From the NCBI GenBank assembly GCA_964058805.1, contig CAXKVV010000305.1, positions 1 to 42,021 of the forward strand: a stretch of DNA of 42,021 nt, read 5' to 3'. This document shows positions 10,343 to 21,552 of the stretch, one piece after another. The position numbers and the translations under genes were made by a program. Position 1 is the first letter of the stretch. The number at the start of each line of letters is the position of its first letter. The notes under the pieces were generated by a model that worked only from the letters and a program-made list of their open reading frames with translations, was not told the DNA's origin and made no database searches. The stretch comes from Schoenoplectus triqueter. Taxonomy: Eukaryota > Streptophyta > Magnoliopsida > Poales > Cyperaceae.

Positions 10343-11392
10343 TGCTATATTAATATATTATAATCCATGAACAACTATTAATTAGGGACGGACCCAGGGG
10401 CGTAGCTGCCCCGTATTTTGAAAATCAGTATTTTTCGGTAATGTTTTTGGTAATTTGTCCCCCTTTAAAAATTTTGTTGTCCCCTCTGGATTGTCTGATT
10501 AATTTTATTGAGAAAAAAATATTTTATATCGTGCATAATAAAATAATTATACAAAGATATCAAAATATAAAGATCCGTAAACGAAAATTTTCTTCATCAA
10601 CTTGATTATCTATTAGTTTGAGATTTATTTTGTTGTTATTTTTAATATATAAAATGTTATTATTTTAATAATTTTTTATTAGATAATAATATATATTAAT
10701 TTTTTATTTTTTTATTTAGTACCCAATTAGTTAATGGATTTAAACTAATAAGTTATTACAATCCGATAATTCCCCCCCCCCTAATCAAAATCCCGCATCC
10801 ACCCCTGCTATTAATTGCTGGAACCTTTGTTAGAAATTAATTTCAATTATATGTATAAGTCAAATAGATACACCATTTGACTATATGAACAATATGATTA
10901 ACACTTCATCAAACATTATTAAACGATATGTAAAATTCTATAATCTTATGGACAGTAACTAATTTATATGTGAATTATTCGAAATAATAACATGTTTCAA
11001 AATGTATATATTGGTGTTTTGTTTTTGAGATAAATATGAGAATCAAGTCACTCAATTTTAAATCTCTAAGAACATTTTTATATTTATATTAATATATTAT
11101 ATATTATAATCCATAGACATCTATTAATTGCTAGAACATTTGTTAGGAATTAATTTCAGTTATATGTATAACTTAAATAGATACACTATTTGACTATATG
11201 TGAACAATCTGATTAACACTTCACCAAACATTATTAAACGATATGAAAAATTCTATAATTTTATGGACAATACCTAACATATATGTGAATTATTCGAAAT
11301 AATAATATGTTTCAAAATATATATTTTGGTGTTTTGTTTTTTGAGATAAATATGAGAGTCAAGTCACTCAATTTTTAATCTCTAAGAACATG
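10343..11392. repeat. Local tandem duplication of about 300 bp, left copy interrupted by a hAT element
   Basis: The left copy is 10343-10382 plus 10816-11075, and the right copy is about 11083-11392. They share long stretches such as TTAATATATTATAATCCAT, AACATTATTAAACGATATG, GTGAATTATTCGAAATAATA and TTGAGATAAATATGAGA. The copies differ by scattered substitutions, so the duplication is not recent. A third fragment of the end motif (TTTTTGAGATAAAGATAAGG) follows at about 11466, and a related one occurs at about 30620. No coding potential is seen. Confidence 0.88.
10383..10807. mobile_element. Non-autonomous hAT-like element, 425 bp
   Basis: The element lies between two copies of CTATTAAT (10375-10382 and 10808-10815). 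It begins TAGGGACGGACCCAGGGG and ends CGCATCCACCCCTG, imperfect inverted termini related to the common plant end CAGGGGCGGA. The other copy of the surrounding duplication, at about 11130, has a single CTATTAATT with no insert, which is a natural empty site. It encodes nothing. The interior is AT-rich with a C-run at 10773-10782. Confidence 0.85.
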
Positions 11393-12639
11393 TGATCTTT
11401 CACACAAAGAATATTATCTATATAATTACTGAACTAAAGGATAGTTTTTAATATTTTGAAATATTTTTTGAGATAAAGATAAGGGTCTAGATCACTTAAT
11501 TTTGAATCTAAGACCTATCCCATAGAGAAAAGTATCTATTTGGAGCACCAGCTGTAGAATTTCTTGTACTGTTTTAATATTAATTCCCAATTTGTCACCG
11601 TATTTACGGCTTAAATCCGGTACCTTTTTCAACTTTCTGAAAAGCAGATGGAAAAAAATGTTGCTCTTAATCATGAGATAGATTGGATTAGGATGTTGAC
11701 CCAGTCTTAGCTAAGAAATAAATGAGGTTGGATGTGATGGGTTGATGGGATTTAAAGACCTAAACACAAAGAAGAAAATTGTAAGACAACTTGTCAACTT
11801 AAACAAATTTAAGCAATTCTCACAAAACAGATTATGATCCCCCTGATTAAACTTCTTAAGAAATGGACATTTTATTGAAAATTCAACGTGGGATATGTAT
11901 GCACCGGAATGTGGATGATTTACTCCTTGACTTGGTCCTCATAAAAAAATACAGGTTGCTGTCTGGTTCAGAGGCCCCACTACACAAAAGAGAGCTTTAT
12001 ACGCCACATATGGAATGGCCCGGAACTGGGAGACTAGATCCGATGTGACCTCTTCGGTATGAGAACAATGCTGTGAAATTGTAATCAACATTGTCATTTC
12101 ATTTGTCACCGGTATCCAACGTAATAACAAAACTCACAAATAATTTATGAATAATTCACGAATAATTTATTTTTTTACTCATAACCGAATGCCCCACAAA
12201 TAAAATATTTATTTAATGTATAACGTGTTTTATTCATCAAAAAATATATTATTCACCAATATGAAGTATTCACAAATAAAACACATTATGTAAATTTTAA
12301 AATGGTATTGTATATTATTTTATATGATTTTTAAATTTTAATATTTTAATATATATATTTTATTTACATTATATAAAATAAAATATTCTCAAATTATTTC
12401 TGTATTATATCCGAATCATGAATTTTTGACCTCATCGAATATTTTTCGAATCGCGATTTTATCACTGTGGTCACCAATGATCAATAAAAAGTTTGATCCA
12501 CCATGTAGACTAATTCCGTTTGTGCCGCATTAGGTTCAGTTATGATGCATTGATTTGTTTGCTTATTTTAGTTGCGGGCCCCTCCATAATGGGGCCAAAA
12601 GTACAGGACTAAAAAGTGAAACTGTAAAAGGCATTGGCA
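11393..12639. other. AT-rich intergenic spacer
   Basis: I recognise no gene. Short open frames at 11492-11674 and 11863-12130 resemble no family I know and lack gene-like context. Positions 12130-12420 contain several CACAAATAA and GAATAATTTAT words, probably an eroded repeat. Confidence 0.4.
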
Positions 12640-12883
12640 TATCAAATGCTGTTTTTTTTCTAATTATTTTTTCCTCAAAAGCGACGGTACTGTGTCAATA
12701 ATGGCTGAACACTATGATGTACAACCATTTTTATTTATTGGATAGGAAAATAATTCCTGGTTATCAAATGCTGTTTTTTTTTCTAGTTATTTTTTCCTCA
12801 AAAGCGATCGTACTGTGTCAATAATGGCTGAATGCTAAGATGTCCAACCATTTTTATTTATTGTATAGGAAAATAATTCCTGG
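12640..12883. repeat. Two-copy tandem repeat, period about 122 bp
   Basis: Copies at 12640-12761 and 12762-12883 share TATCAAATGCTGTTTTTTTT, CCTCAAAAGCGA, TACTGTGTCAATAATGGCTG and AAAATAATTCCTGG. They differ at only a few positions, so this is a fairly young duplication. It is non-coding. Confidence 0.93.
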
Positions 12884-14287
12884 TCCTGAGAATCATTTTT
12901 TTAAATTTAATAATGTTTCGGCTTGATTTTATTTTTTTGACCAAGAAGATTTACAGCTAGTAGCTACTAATTATCAGCTTTTAATGTAAACTCTAGAAAT
13001 TGAGTGTTTTTAGTGATATTCTAAATGATGTAAGTGCTTTAAGGTATGAAACAAAAACATAAAATATTTTAAACTTGCTAATGTAACATATTAAAGCAAA
13101 TTCATTGATCCTTTAAACTTCAAGCACGTTATTAAACTTTAGTATCATTTATCGTCGCTACTATACTTGCTAATGTAACAAAATATATGAGCACATACTT
13201 TTTTTTTTTGAGAAAATATGAGCACATAGCATAAATAATGAATGTGTGTACCTCTTTAAAAAGAGTAGCCAATTTTATCTCCCTTCCCATAGCATACAGA
13301 CATCATATATTGGAGAAAACCCAACTTTAGTTCCAAAAGAAAAAAGAAATTCCACATTAATTTTACTTGTCAACATATATTAGGTTCTAACAAGTAACAA
13401 CGTCAACAAAACAGCTGAACCAGGTCTACGAGGCATTAGCTGTTGCAGCTTATTTATCTAAAAAGACGAAAATACTATTTCTAAAGTTCAAATGAATTGT
13501 TTAGGACGAGAAAAAAATGAGTGTTACCGGAATAATTCTTCAGTATACTTCTCTATATTTTGCTCGTCGCTGACAGCATTTCACAACGTCCCATGAAAAC
13601 AAAACGGAAGTTCATTCCGCTTTGATGGATACCATTACTCATAAAGAGCGAATGAGCTCTTTCCTTGATACATAAAAAAAATGCAATTACCACTTTACTG
13701 CCATTAGTACGAGATCTTAATACAGTATGTCAGTATCTGTATCAGCTGTTTTTTTGTAGGTGCAGACGTGCCAGTCCAGGTACATAAGTTTATTTATGAT
13801 TGCACGTTCCCATGATCCCATAGGTGACAAGTCCTTTCTCCACCTATAAGAAAAAAACATTTTCCTATTGACTGTTTATCCCCAGCATAGCATTCGACTC
13901 TAGCGTTTAATCAATGTATCAAATGAAATAAATATTAATAGTATGCGCTATTCAGTAGTACTAACAGTGACTGAGGTATGAAAATTCTTCAAAGAACAAA
14001 TGAACTCAAAAAGAGCATTTTATTAATTTTATTTCTTTCCTGTTGCATTCAGATTGACGTGCTTTCAGTATCCACATTACAGTTTACAACATCTAACCAA
14101 AACCTGTGTGGCTGCTCTGACAACCCGACAGCCCAGAAAAAAGAGCGCATAAATGTTAAAATTTCAGGGAGAACATCAAAGTTTCACAAAGGACCTGGAC
14201 ATGCAACATAAAACTCATGGCGCCTATCATTCTTTCATCTAATAAAGATGAAAATCTCCGACAGAAGAAAGAAGTTGCATATCATAC
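12884..14287. other. Intergenic spacer and probable 3' UTR of the minus-strand gene
   Basis: No coding sequence is supported on either strand. The right-hand few hundred bases should include the 3' UTR and polyadenylation site of the Mit_KHE1-like gene, which ends at 14288 reading leftwards. I could not fix the cleavage site. Confidence 0.4.
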
Positions 14288-17018
14288 TTACTGGTACTCT
14301 CTATACTTCACAATTTCCTTCTTTTCTAGGTCAAAAACTTTGCAGATTTCAGAGATAGTTCCACAATCCAAACCTTTCTCCAAGTCTTTTGAGTCGATAA
14401 TTCTCTCCAGTTCTAATGATGGTTGCAAAGCCTAAATAAACATAAATGTTAGGTTATAATTTTCATTGTGTTATATCTCCACTTCGACAAGCTATATGGT
14501 ATTTTGTGTGTGTGTGTGTGTGGTGTGAAATCTCTCTATCAATTGTAATACAACTTTGAAGTTGCCGGTAGCGGTGATGTACCAGAAGTTTATACTGTTA
14601 TAGTACAGTACATATGCTGTGTCATCAACCATTATCATATACTAGTCCAAAAGACGCAGCACGATAGAAGCACTGGAATAAAATTTACTGACACAGAATA
14701 TTCAAAATGTTTAAGAGAAAAATACAAAATCAATTTCAATTCTATCTAAAAAAACAGACTTAGTGGTCACATTAGTACCATTTCAAACAAACTGACTAAG
14801 ATAAGTACAACCAGCTTTTGGCAGAATAACTATGCAATGAATTGTCAGCAACGACACTTGCATGTAACATCATTTATGTGCAGAATAACTTACCCATGGT
14901 GACTGCCATGCAGCAGTAGAAGAAGAATTAGGTGAGCCTTGTTCTGAGTCATCTTCCTTCCCTTTGCATTTTAGCATATTCTGTGTACTAGACCAATCTG
15001 AAACTAGTAAATGTAGCCTCTCGCTTCCCTGAAAAATGAATAAACTTCTATATAAAAGCATATACATCTCACACACAGTACAATTACAAACACAAAAGAA
15101 ACACACATGCACCATGTGTTTTTAATGTGTTTGTGTGTTGCACTTTGTGCGAGATATATAGGCACTAGACATAGGTACATGTTGACACATTGAGAAAAAA
15201 CACATGCAGTGACTACACATGCCCCTTATATGAAAGCATGCACATGCAAGCACCCAGACACAGATAATACACTCATACACATGATTTCTGAAAATTTACA
15301 AAAAGATGGGGGGGGGGGGGGAGAAGAGGATAAAAACAATGAAAAAAAATAAGACAAACGTACCTGGAGAGCTCTCCAGTTCGAATAAGTGCGAAACAAG
15401 ACCCAAAAGAATGGCACATTTGGCAAAGGAAGTACCTACAACATTGAGGCAAAACCAATGATTTTACTTCAACAATGACAAAAAAATATCAACTACAAGC
15501 CAAGAAAATTATAAAAAATATATATTAGTTAAATGCCAAGAAAATTATATATAATGTAAAAGAGGAGCATACTGTAAAAACAGTGGTAAGCGGAAGCAGG
15601 CAAACTGAACCATATAATTTGTTTCTATGAATTGCAGCTCCTCTACGAATCAAGGAAAGAGATGTCAATAACAGACTCTATAAAGTCGGAGCTAATCCAT
15701 CCATAAAATTAAAGAAAATTTTTCAACAGTCTAAAAAGATAATGACCTAACAGCTATATGCCGTAGTCTTCTTCGCACAAGTTGAGGGTTGAAACTGCAT
15801 TTCATAAGGCAATTGTAAAACCAATTATGCATGAAATAAATAGCATTCTAACAAATAAAAAAGAAAATATTTGAAAGGGAAATAGAAGAAATCTACATTC
15901 TTACCTCATTGGATAAGTAATATCCAATCCAGTGACATCCTTAGAAACAGATTTCAAAAAAAATTCAGAAGGTCTAACTCGTGATAACAGCCACAATCCT
16001 AAGCTGCAACAAAATAGAAATGCACTCAAAAGCTAGGAATTTTATCATTTATAACAATTGACCTTAGTTAGTGCCAACAAAGTATGCATATCACCCCGAA
16101 CAAACACCAAAAGGTACATCTGATATCACAATTTTTAAGGAAGACGTGATATTTAATTTTGATGTTTGCAGGATACATAGAAAAATGCCTGAAAAGGCTA
16201 ATAGGAAAGAGACCTATGAATTTTATTCTTAAGTGTCCCCTCAGGAGCCTTCTCAAATCCACTCCAAGCTTGGTTCATCTGCAAAGCCATGAGGAATAAA
16301 AGGTAAATAAATAAGTAAATAATCAAAATATATCAAGTTTTCAATATGTAAGGCTTATAATACTTGATTTTGACATAGTTTGGTTTATCTAGTAATGAGC
16401 TTCAAAGCTTAGGTCCAAAATACAAAAGTTTAGATATGCATAGACAGCAATTCTTTGAAGTTCTAATATATTTACAATATTTAAGAGAGTGTAATAATAA
16501 AATGCAATGAATACTTTAGTATCCTGGATTTCAGCAGCTAAATCTAGTTTGATCTAAAGCTTTAGTGAGAACCAATGAATATCCAACAAAACTAGTGATT
16601 TTTTTTTCAATTCAATGTTCCTTTCTTCTCCTTTAAGATTAAGATGGCCACTGATACATCGGGGGCTAGTAGTTACTGAGATTTTGGCAGGGGTTTATCA
16701 CAAATGGAGCAATTCCCCTTTAACAAGAAAGTTATATGTGCAGTACTTCTTAATCCACACCGAGCAAATTATGAAGAGATCAATATTACAAGACATTCAT
16801 GACTAAGGCAATTCATCGAGCACCTTATCAGCAAAAAAATCCACCACCACCTCGGCATTTTCCTGAGGCTTCCTCCCGCGGGTCGTTATCTGAACCCACA
16901 GATCCTTGATCGAAGGCGGAGAACTCTCTGACGTGGCACCGACAGTGACAGCGTCACGTGACAGGCTGAAACACCAGTTGCGACCTTTGATCGGGAACAC
17001 CACCACCCTCGCTCTCAT
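14288..17018 (-). CDS. Mit_KHE1-family protein (mitochondrial K+/H+ exchange-related), eight exons
   Basis: I assembled eight coding exons on the minus strand: 17018-16824, 16278-16214, 16003-15905, 15794-15747, 15642-15573, 15435-15364, 15028-14894 and 14431-14288. All have GT-AG junctions and a continuous frame, giving 275 residues. Recognisable conserved blocks are the N-terminal MRARVVVFPIKGRNWCFS, the APEGTLKNKI segment (about 76-85), LVRRRLRHIAV (about 125-135) and the hydrophobic LPLPNVPFFWVLFRTYSNW block (about 161-179). The segment 145-173 is hydrophobic enough for membrane association. Plant members are of similar length (about 270). The family is linked to K+/H+ exchange in mitochondria from yeast work; the plant role is not established. 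A strong GTAAGT context overlaps the final codons, so an alternative spliced C-terminus is possible. Introns contain a GT run near 14506-14520 and a 14-base G run at 15308-15321. Confidence 0.93.
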
Positions 17019-17546
17019 TTTTCTGATTTCTTCCTCTTTTGTTTTCGCAAGTGGTAGTACCGAAAGTTACAAAGGAGACAAGACGCAAGTCATATGGGGA
17101 GGGGAGAAGCAGCGCCCGCGGAGAGATGCGGCGGTTGTTGAAGTCAAGTATCTTAGACAGAGAATCAGAGATGGGTTTTTTACTTTTTTATGAGAGTTGC
17201 GACTTGGAAAAGGAGTTGGACGACCGGAGTGGGATCTCAGAGTAATTAAATCAGTTAAAGGGGCGATTATTGATACCCATCCGAAGACAATTAGAATATC
17301 TCCATCTTACAGAAATGACTAATGACTAGTGAGTTTATCCACATAATGGTCCACTCTTCCGTTTACTAACTATATTTAAAAACTATATTTATATATGTAT
17401 ATGATTTATCAAATGAAGATATATAACTATTTCTTTTAAATTTTTAATTAAATTTTATATGGTTTTAAATAAATGTATATAAAACAATTGAACTTTAGTA
17501 AAAAATAAATAGAGTAAATTTCATGCGAGGCCACTAAACGATACCA
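17019..17546. other. 5' flank of the Mit_KHE1-like gene
   Basis: Positions up to about 17250 are GC-richer than the surroundings and probably form the 5' UTR and proximal promoter of the minus-strand gene. The plus-strand open frames at 16906-17245 are shadows of this region. Beyond 17340 the sequence becomes AT-rich. Confidence 0.5.
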
Positions 17547-18228
17547 CAAATTTATATTTGATTACTGAAATTTTATATATTTATTCATAGTCACTGGACT
17601 TTTGATCTCTGTCCAAATTTGGTCATTATGTTAGTTTTTTCATTCAAGCTCGACGAAAAACATAATATGATCCTTATAAAAATATTTAAACACATATATT
17701 TTCATAATATGTTAATTATTTCTATTTATTTTATTTAAAAATTAGACACTTTCCTTTTCTTAAATATGGGTTATCCTTAAAAGCAATTATGATATTTAGA
17801 ATATACATTTTGACCATAATTTTTAAATAAATTAGCTAGTTGTTATTTTATAATAATTAAATCATATAGATTAAAATATTTTTAGCCATAAAAATATCGA
17901 CTTTCCATTAAAAATATTGAATTTCAATTATGATATAACATTAATGTCTCTAAAAAATATGAAATTGAAAAATCTTAGTCAAACTAATAAAACGAAATGA
18001 TTGATGTAAAATAACTTAATATTTTGATATGTTCAATTCCATAAAAATATGACATGAATAATAATACAATAATAATTTATCAATCTTTCTTAAAAAATTA
18101 TATGCACATTCATGTAGAATTTAAGTATTTCATTAAGTTTGGACAAACAACAAAATTCAATAACTAAAAATAAATAAATAAAATTTAGTGACTAAATATG
18201 AATTTGAGGTATATTCTAAATTAACATA
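17547..18228. mobile_element. Inverted-repeat element with long imperfect arms, about 680 bp
   Basis: The left arm (about 17547-17635, with TACCACAAATTTATATTTGA and CTGTCCAAATTTGGTCAT) matches the reverse complement of the right arm (about 18140-18228). In the right arm's complement these read TACCTCAAATTCATATTTAG and TTGTCCAAACTTAATGAA. I judge about 70% identity by eye over roughly 85 bases. No coding sequence lies between. This looks like an old long-TIR non-autonomous DNA transposon. Exact ends and target duplication are not determined. Confidence 0.6.
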
Positions 18229-19270
18229 CAAATAATTACAATAATAAAAAAAGATGAATAATTGAATGGTATAATAGATACATGATTGAATAACTTAAAA
18301 CATAATCCGTTTGAAATCAGGTCAAATAATTGCTTTGACTTGATCCAACCCGAATAAAAATAATTAAATATTTCTAAATTATTTTATATATTTTTAAGTA
18401 ATTTATATTAATTAATATATAATTAATCTCAATTAGTATATATAAGATTTAATTAGTACTAAATTATAAAATAAATCCAAATATATATTAAACGGATCGA
18501 ATTGGATCAATCCGTACCCGATCCATGACAGATCAAAATAAATTGTCCCATTTATTCTCAAATCATATTAAAATTGAATCGGATTAATCTATAAAATCGG
18601 TCAAATTTTGGCACCATAAATTCAATACATCAGTTCATATTTGATATCGCAGAAGTTTTTGTATTCATTAATCTTTGCATAGTTGCTCTATCTTTTGTTC
18701 TTCTTTGCAAATTAATATTATATTTAAAATTTATAATTGCATGAGTCGAAGTGCACAGAAATATTTAAAAAGGAGCACCGATATTCGTACAATCCTACTC
18801 ATTTCCACAAAATTTGCACGACTAACGTCGTGTCGTACTCTAATCGGAAGAATACACGTGCACGAGGAATTAAAAACTATTATTTTATACTCTAAAAGGG
18901 TAGTTTTTTTTTCTAAGAATCTGTCTTTTTTTAAAATAAGTCAAATGAATAACAAAATTAAATATTTAAGCAAGTTCGGAGAGAATTTTGAGATTTAGGC
19001 TGGTCGGACCTAATAACTTCGTCTTCAGAGATTTTTTAATTTTTTATAATTCTTCTCGAGTCATTATAGTCAATTTCGTCCCAACCTAGAATCGTTACTG
19101 GTAAATCGGACCCCAGCTTCGGATTGTTATTGCAGCCTCTGTCCCAGCTAAAAAAAATTCAAACTCTACTAGAGGAGCTGTAATTTCCTATGTTACATAT
19201 ATTGGAATCTGGACTGGGTTAGAATACAAAATGTGTGGTCTAATGAAACATTACTGTGTGCGTTTGTGGT
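18229..19270. other. AT-rich spacer with repeat-like segments
   Basis: No gene is supported. Positions 18300-18620 contain words such as GATCCAACCCGA, AACGGATCGAATTGGATC and AATCGGATTAATC, the kind of degenerate sequence common in plant non-autonomous elements. The 107-residue open frame at 18675-18998 has no recognisable domain and no neighbouring exon. Confidence 0.4.
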
Positions 19271-19278
19271 ATGTGTAG

Positions 19279-19779
19279 AGGGGTGTGCATATGGTTATTT
19301 CGGTTTAAACCGAAATAATTATATGCATTCGAAGTTTTTTCGGTTTATCAAATTGTGAATCGAACCAAATTTTTAAAAATATCAAACGAATAAACCAAAA
19401 TTTTTTTTAGTTTATTCAGTTAAACCGAAATTATATTATTTAAAGAGGAATAAAAATATCAAAAGTTATAAAAAGTGATAGAAAAAACAAATAGTTAAAA
19501 GATAAAAGAAATAACTACATAAAACTTATAAAAAATAAATATATTCAGATTATCTTTGATATAATCTTTATTTATATCAAGTAAAATAAAATTATTTGAT
19601 AAATTTTGGACTATTCGGTTTATCCGATTTAGAAAAAGCGAAATCGAACCAAAGAATAAAAACCGAATTAGTTAAAATTTTCAACCGAACTGAAAATTTT
19701 AAACTGAAAAACCGAACCAAATAGTCCAAAATTTAACGGTTTAGTTCAAAACCAATTAAACCGACGTTTGCACACCCAT
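19279..19779. mobile_element. Non-autonomous hAT element, 501 bp, with perfect 8-bp target duplication
   Basis: The target duplication ATGTGTAG is identical at 19271-19278 and 19780-19787. Termini are AGGGGTGTGCA on the left and TGCACACCCAT on the right, matching at 10 of 11 bases as inverted repeats. Subterminal sequence is rich in CGGTTTAAACCG, ACCGAA and TTCGGTTT words on both sides. There is no coding capacity. The ends match the widespread plant hAT type with GGGTGTGCA termini. Confidence 0.93.
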
Positions 19780-19787
19780 ATGTGTAG

Positions 19788-21280
19788 AACTGTAGGCATT
19801 AGACAATAACATCATCAATCTCCTTTGCACTTTGGACTACACCATGTTGGCCACAGTATATAATCCAACAAGAGCAAAACTAGTCCAAATAGTCCATAAA
19901 TGTTTATTTTTTGCCTCGTAAATGATATATAACACAGTACTATGTGAGAGTATTTAATTAAAAATATTAAATGCAGATGGCATTTTAGTTGAAATTTCAA
20001 ATTAATATGCTCTAATTCATAAGTTCTTATTTTTTTATTATAATTTGAAATATTGAAATTATGTATATTTTGATTTGGTCATATCTAATGAAATTATGAT
20101 TCGAGTTTTATAGCTTTTCATATAATAATCATGACAGAGAGTAAACAAACACTTCTACACATTCATTGTAGAGATAGAATTGAATTTTGTAAAATTGCTC
20201 TATCAGAGGGCTGATATCAAATCTGAAAATTTAAAATAAAATTCTCATCATTGCAAGATCAGAATACTTAGACGCTTAATAAGGAGTAAAAATAAAGATA
20301 CTATTTTTTTTCTTTCAGAATTGATCTGAATGCTTGGAAGCTCAATAAATAATATCACGCTAAGTTATGTATATTTATTATCAACGTTAGTTGTTCATAT
20401 ATTTACATGAATACTAAGCCTCCCAATCTTAATGAAAATTTGAAACAAAATCTTAGTCAAATTCATTGAATATTTAATTTTTAAAAAAAATAACATATTT
20501 TTTTGCGTGAGTGTAAATTTGTAAATATATAGATAATTTGCTACACAATACGAATTTTAGTCTGTTATGTATATGGAGTTGAAAGGAGTTCTCGTGGGCA
20601 TTCCTGGGGACCCTATAACTTATCTCATCATATTAAAGCAATTTTTATATTGTCAAAAGCTACGATGGAAAAAAATAGTATATTTTACAAACTTTGAACT
20701 TTGAACTTTTGAAGGAATTATCTCAGGTCTGTTTTATTTTATTTTTCTTGTTTCTTTGCGGACGGGATAAGTAAGGTCAACCCCAACCTGGGGACGGGTT
20801 GGCTGGGCCGGAGGTATTTATTTTTTATTTATTTTTCTGGGGACGTGATTGCTGATTCCGACCTTAGGTTCTGGGGACGGAGTTATCAGGTCCGATCAGC
20901 CTAAATTTCAAAATTCTCAGTGAATTTGCTTAAATATTTAATTTTATTATTCATTTGACTTATTTTTAAAAAATGACGGCATAAAAACATCTTCATTGTA
21001 GCAAATTGCTAATAATTATCACATCAGATTTTTAGAAAGTCAATTAAAAATTTTATAAAATTGCTCCACTATAGAAATTCATCTTTAAATTATTAAATGA
21101 TAATTTCTGTAATTTTAAAAGCAAAATAAATTGAAATAACATTAATGAAATTAATAAATTCTTCCTCCAATGTTAATTTGTGGAGTTGTTAATCTGACGT
21201 GGCTTTTATAGTTGAGCCTTTTAATTTAGTAATTTTCTTCATATTTTTTAAAATTTATCCTCCAATTTAAAATTTAAAAT
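19788..21280. other. AT-rich intergenic spacer
   Basis: I see no gene. A short GC-richer island at about 20750-20890 contains GGGGACGGG and CTGGGGACG words and may be an eroded repeat. Confidence 0.4.
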
Positions 21281-21552
21281 AATAACTGACGCATAGAATT
21301 CATAAATTTATTAGAAACTCTCATTAAAAAAATTATAAATCCAAAAAGATCTAGAAGTGGGTCAACAGACAGCCGCTATATAACCATTTTAGTGTCCAGT
21401 AATGTCGAAGAGTTTTAAAAATAATAACTGACACATTGAATTTATAAATTTATTACCATTAAAAATATTCTAAATCCAAAAAGATCCAGGGTCAACAGAC
21501 GGCCGCTATATAACCATTTTAATGTCCAATAATGTTGGAGAGTTTCAATAAC
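21281..21552. repeat. Two-copy tandem repeat, period about 142 bp
   Basis: Copies begin at 21281 and 21423 with AATAACTGAC. They share TCATAAATTTATTA-like words, AAATCCAAAAAGATC, GGTCAACAGAC, GCCGCTATATAACCATTTTA and GTCCA(A/G)TAATGT. The copies have diverged by substitutions and small deletions. Non-coding. Confidence 0.88.

Noticed and set aside
16906..17245. Plus-strand frames of 95 and 68 residues
   Set aside because: They overlap exon 1 and the 5' UTR of the minus-strand Mit_KHE1-like gene, whose exon chain is far better supported.
18675..18998. 107-residue plus-strand frame
   Set aside because: AT-rich, no domain, no splice partners; length is within chance for this region.
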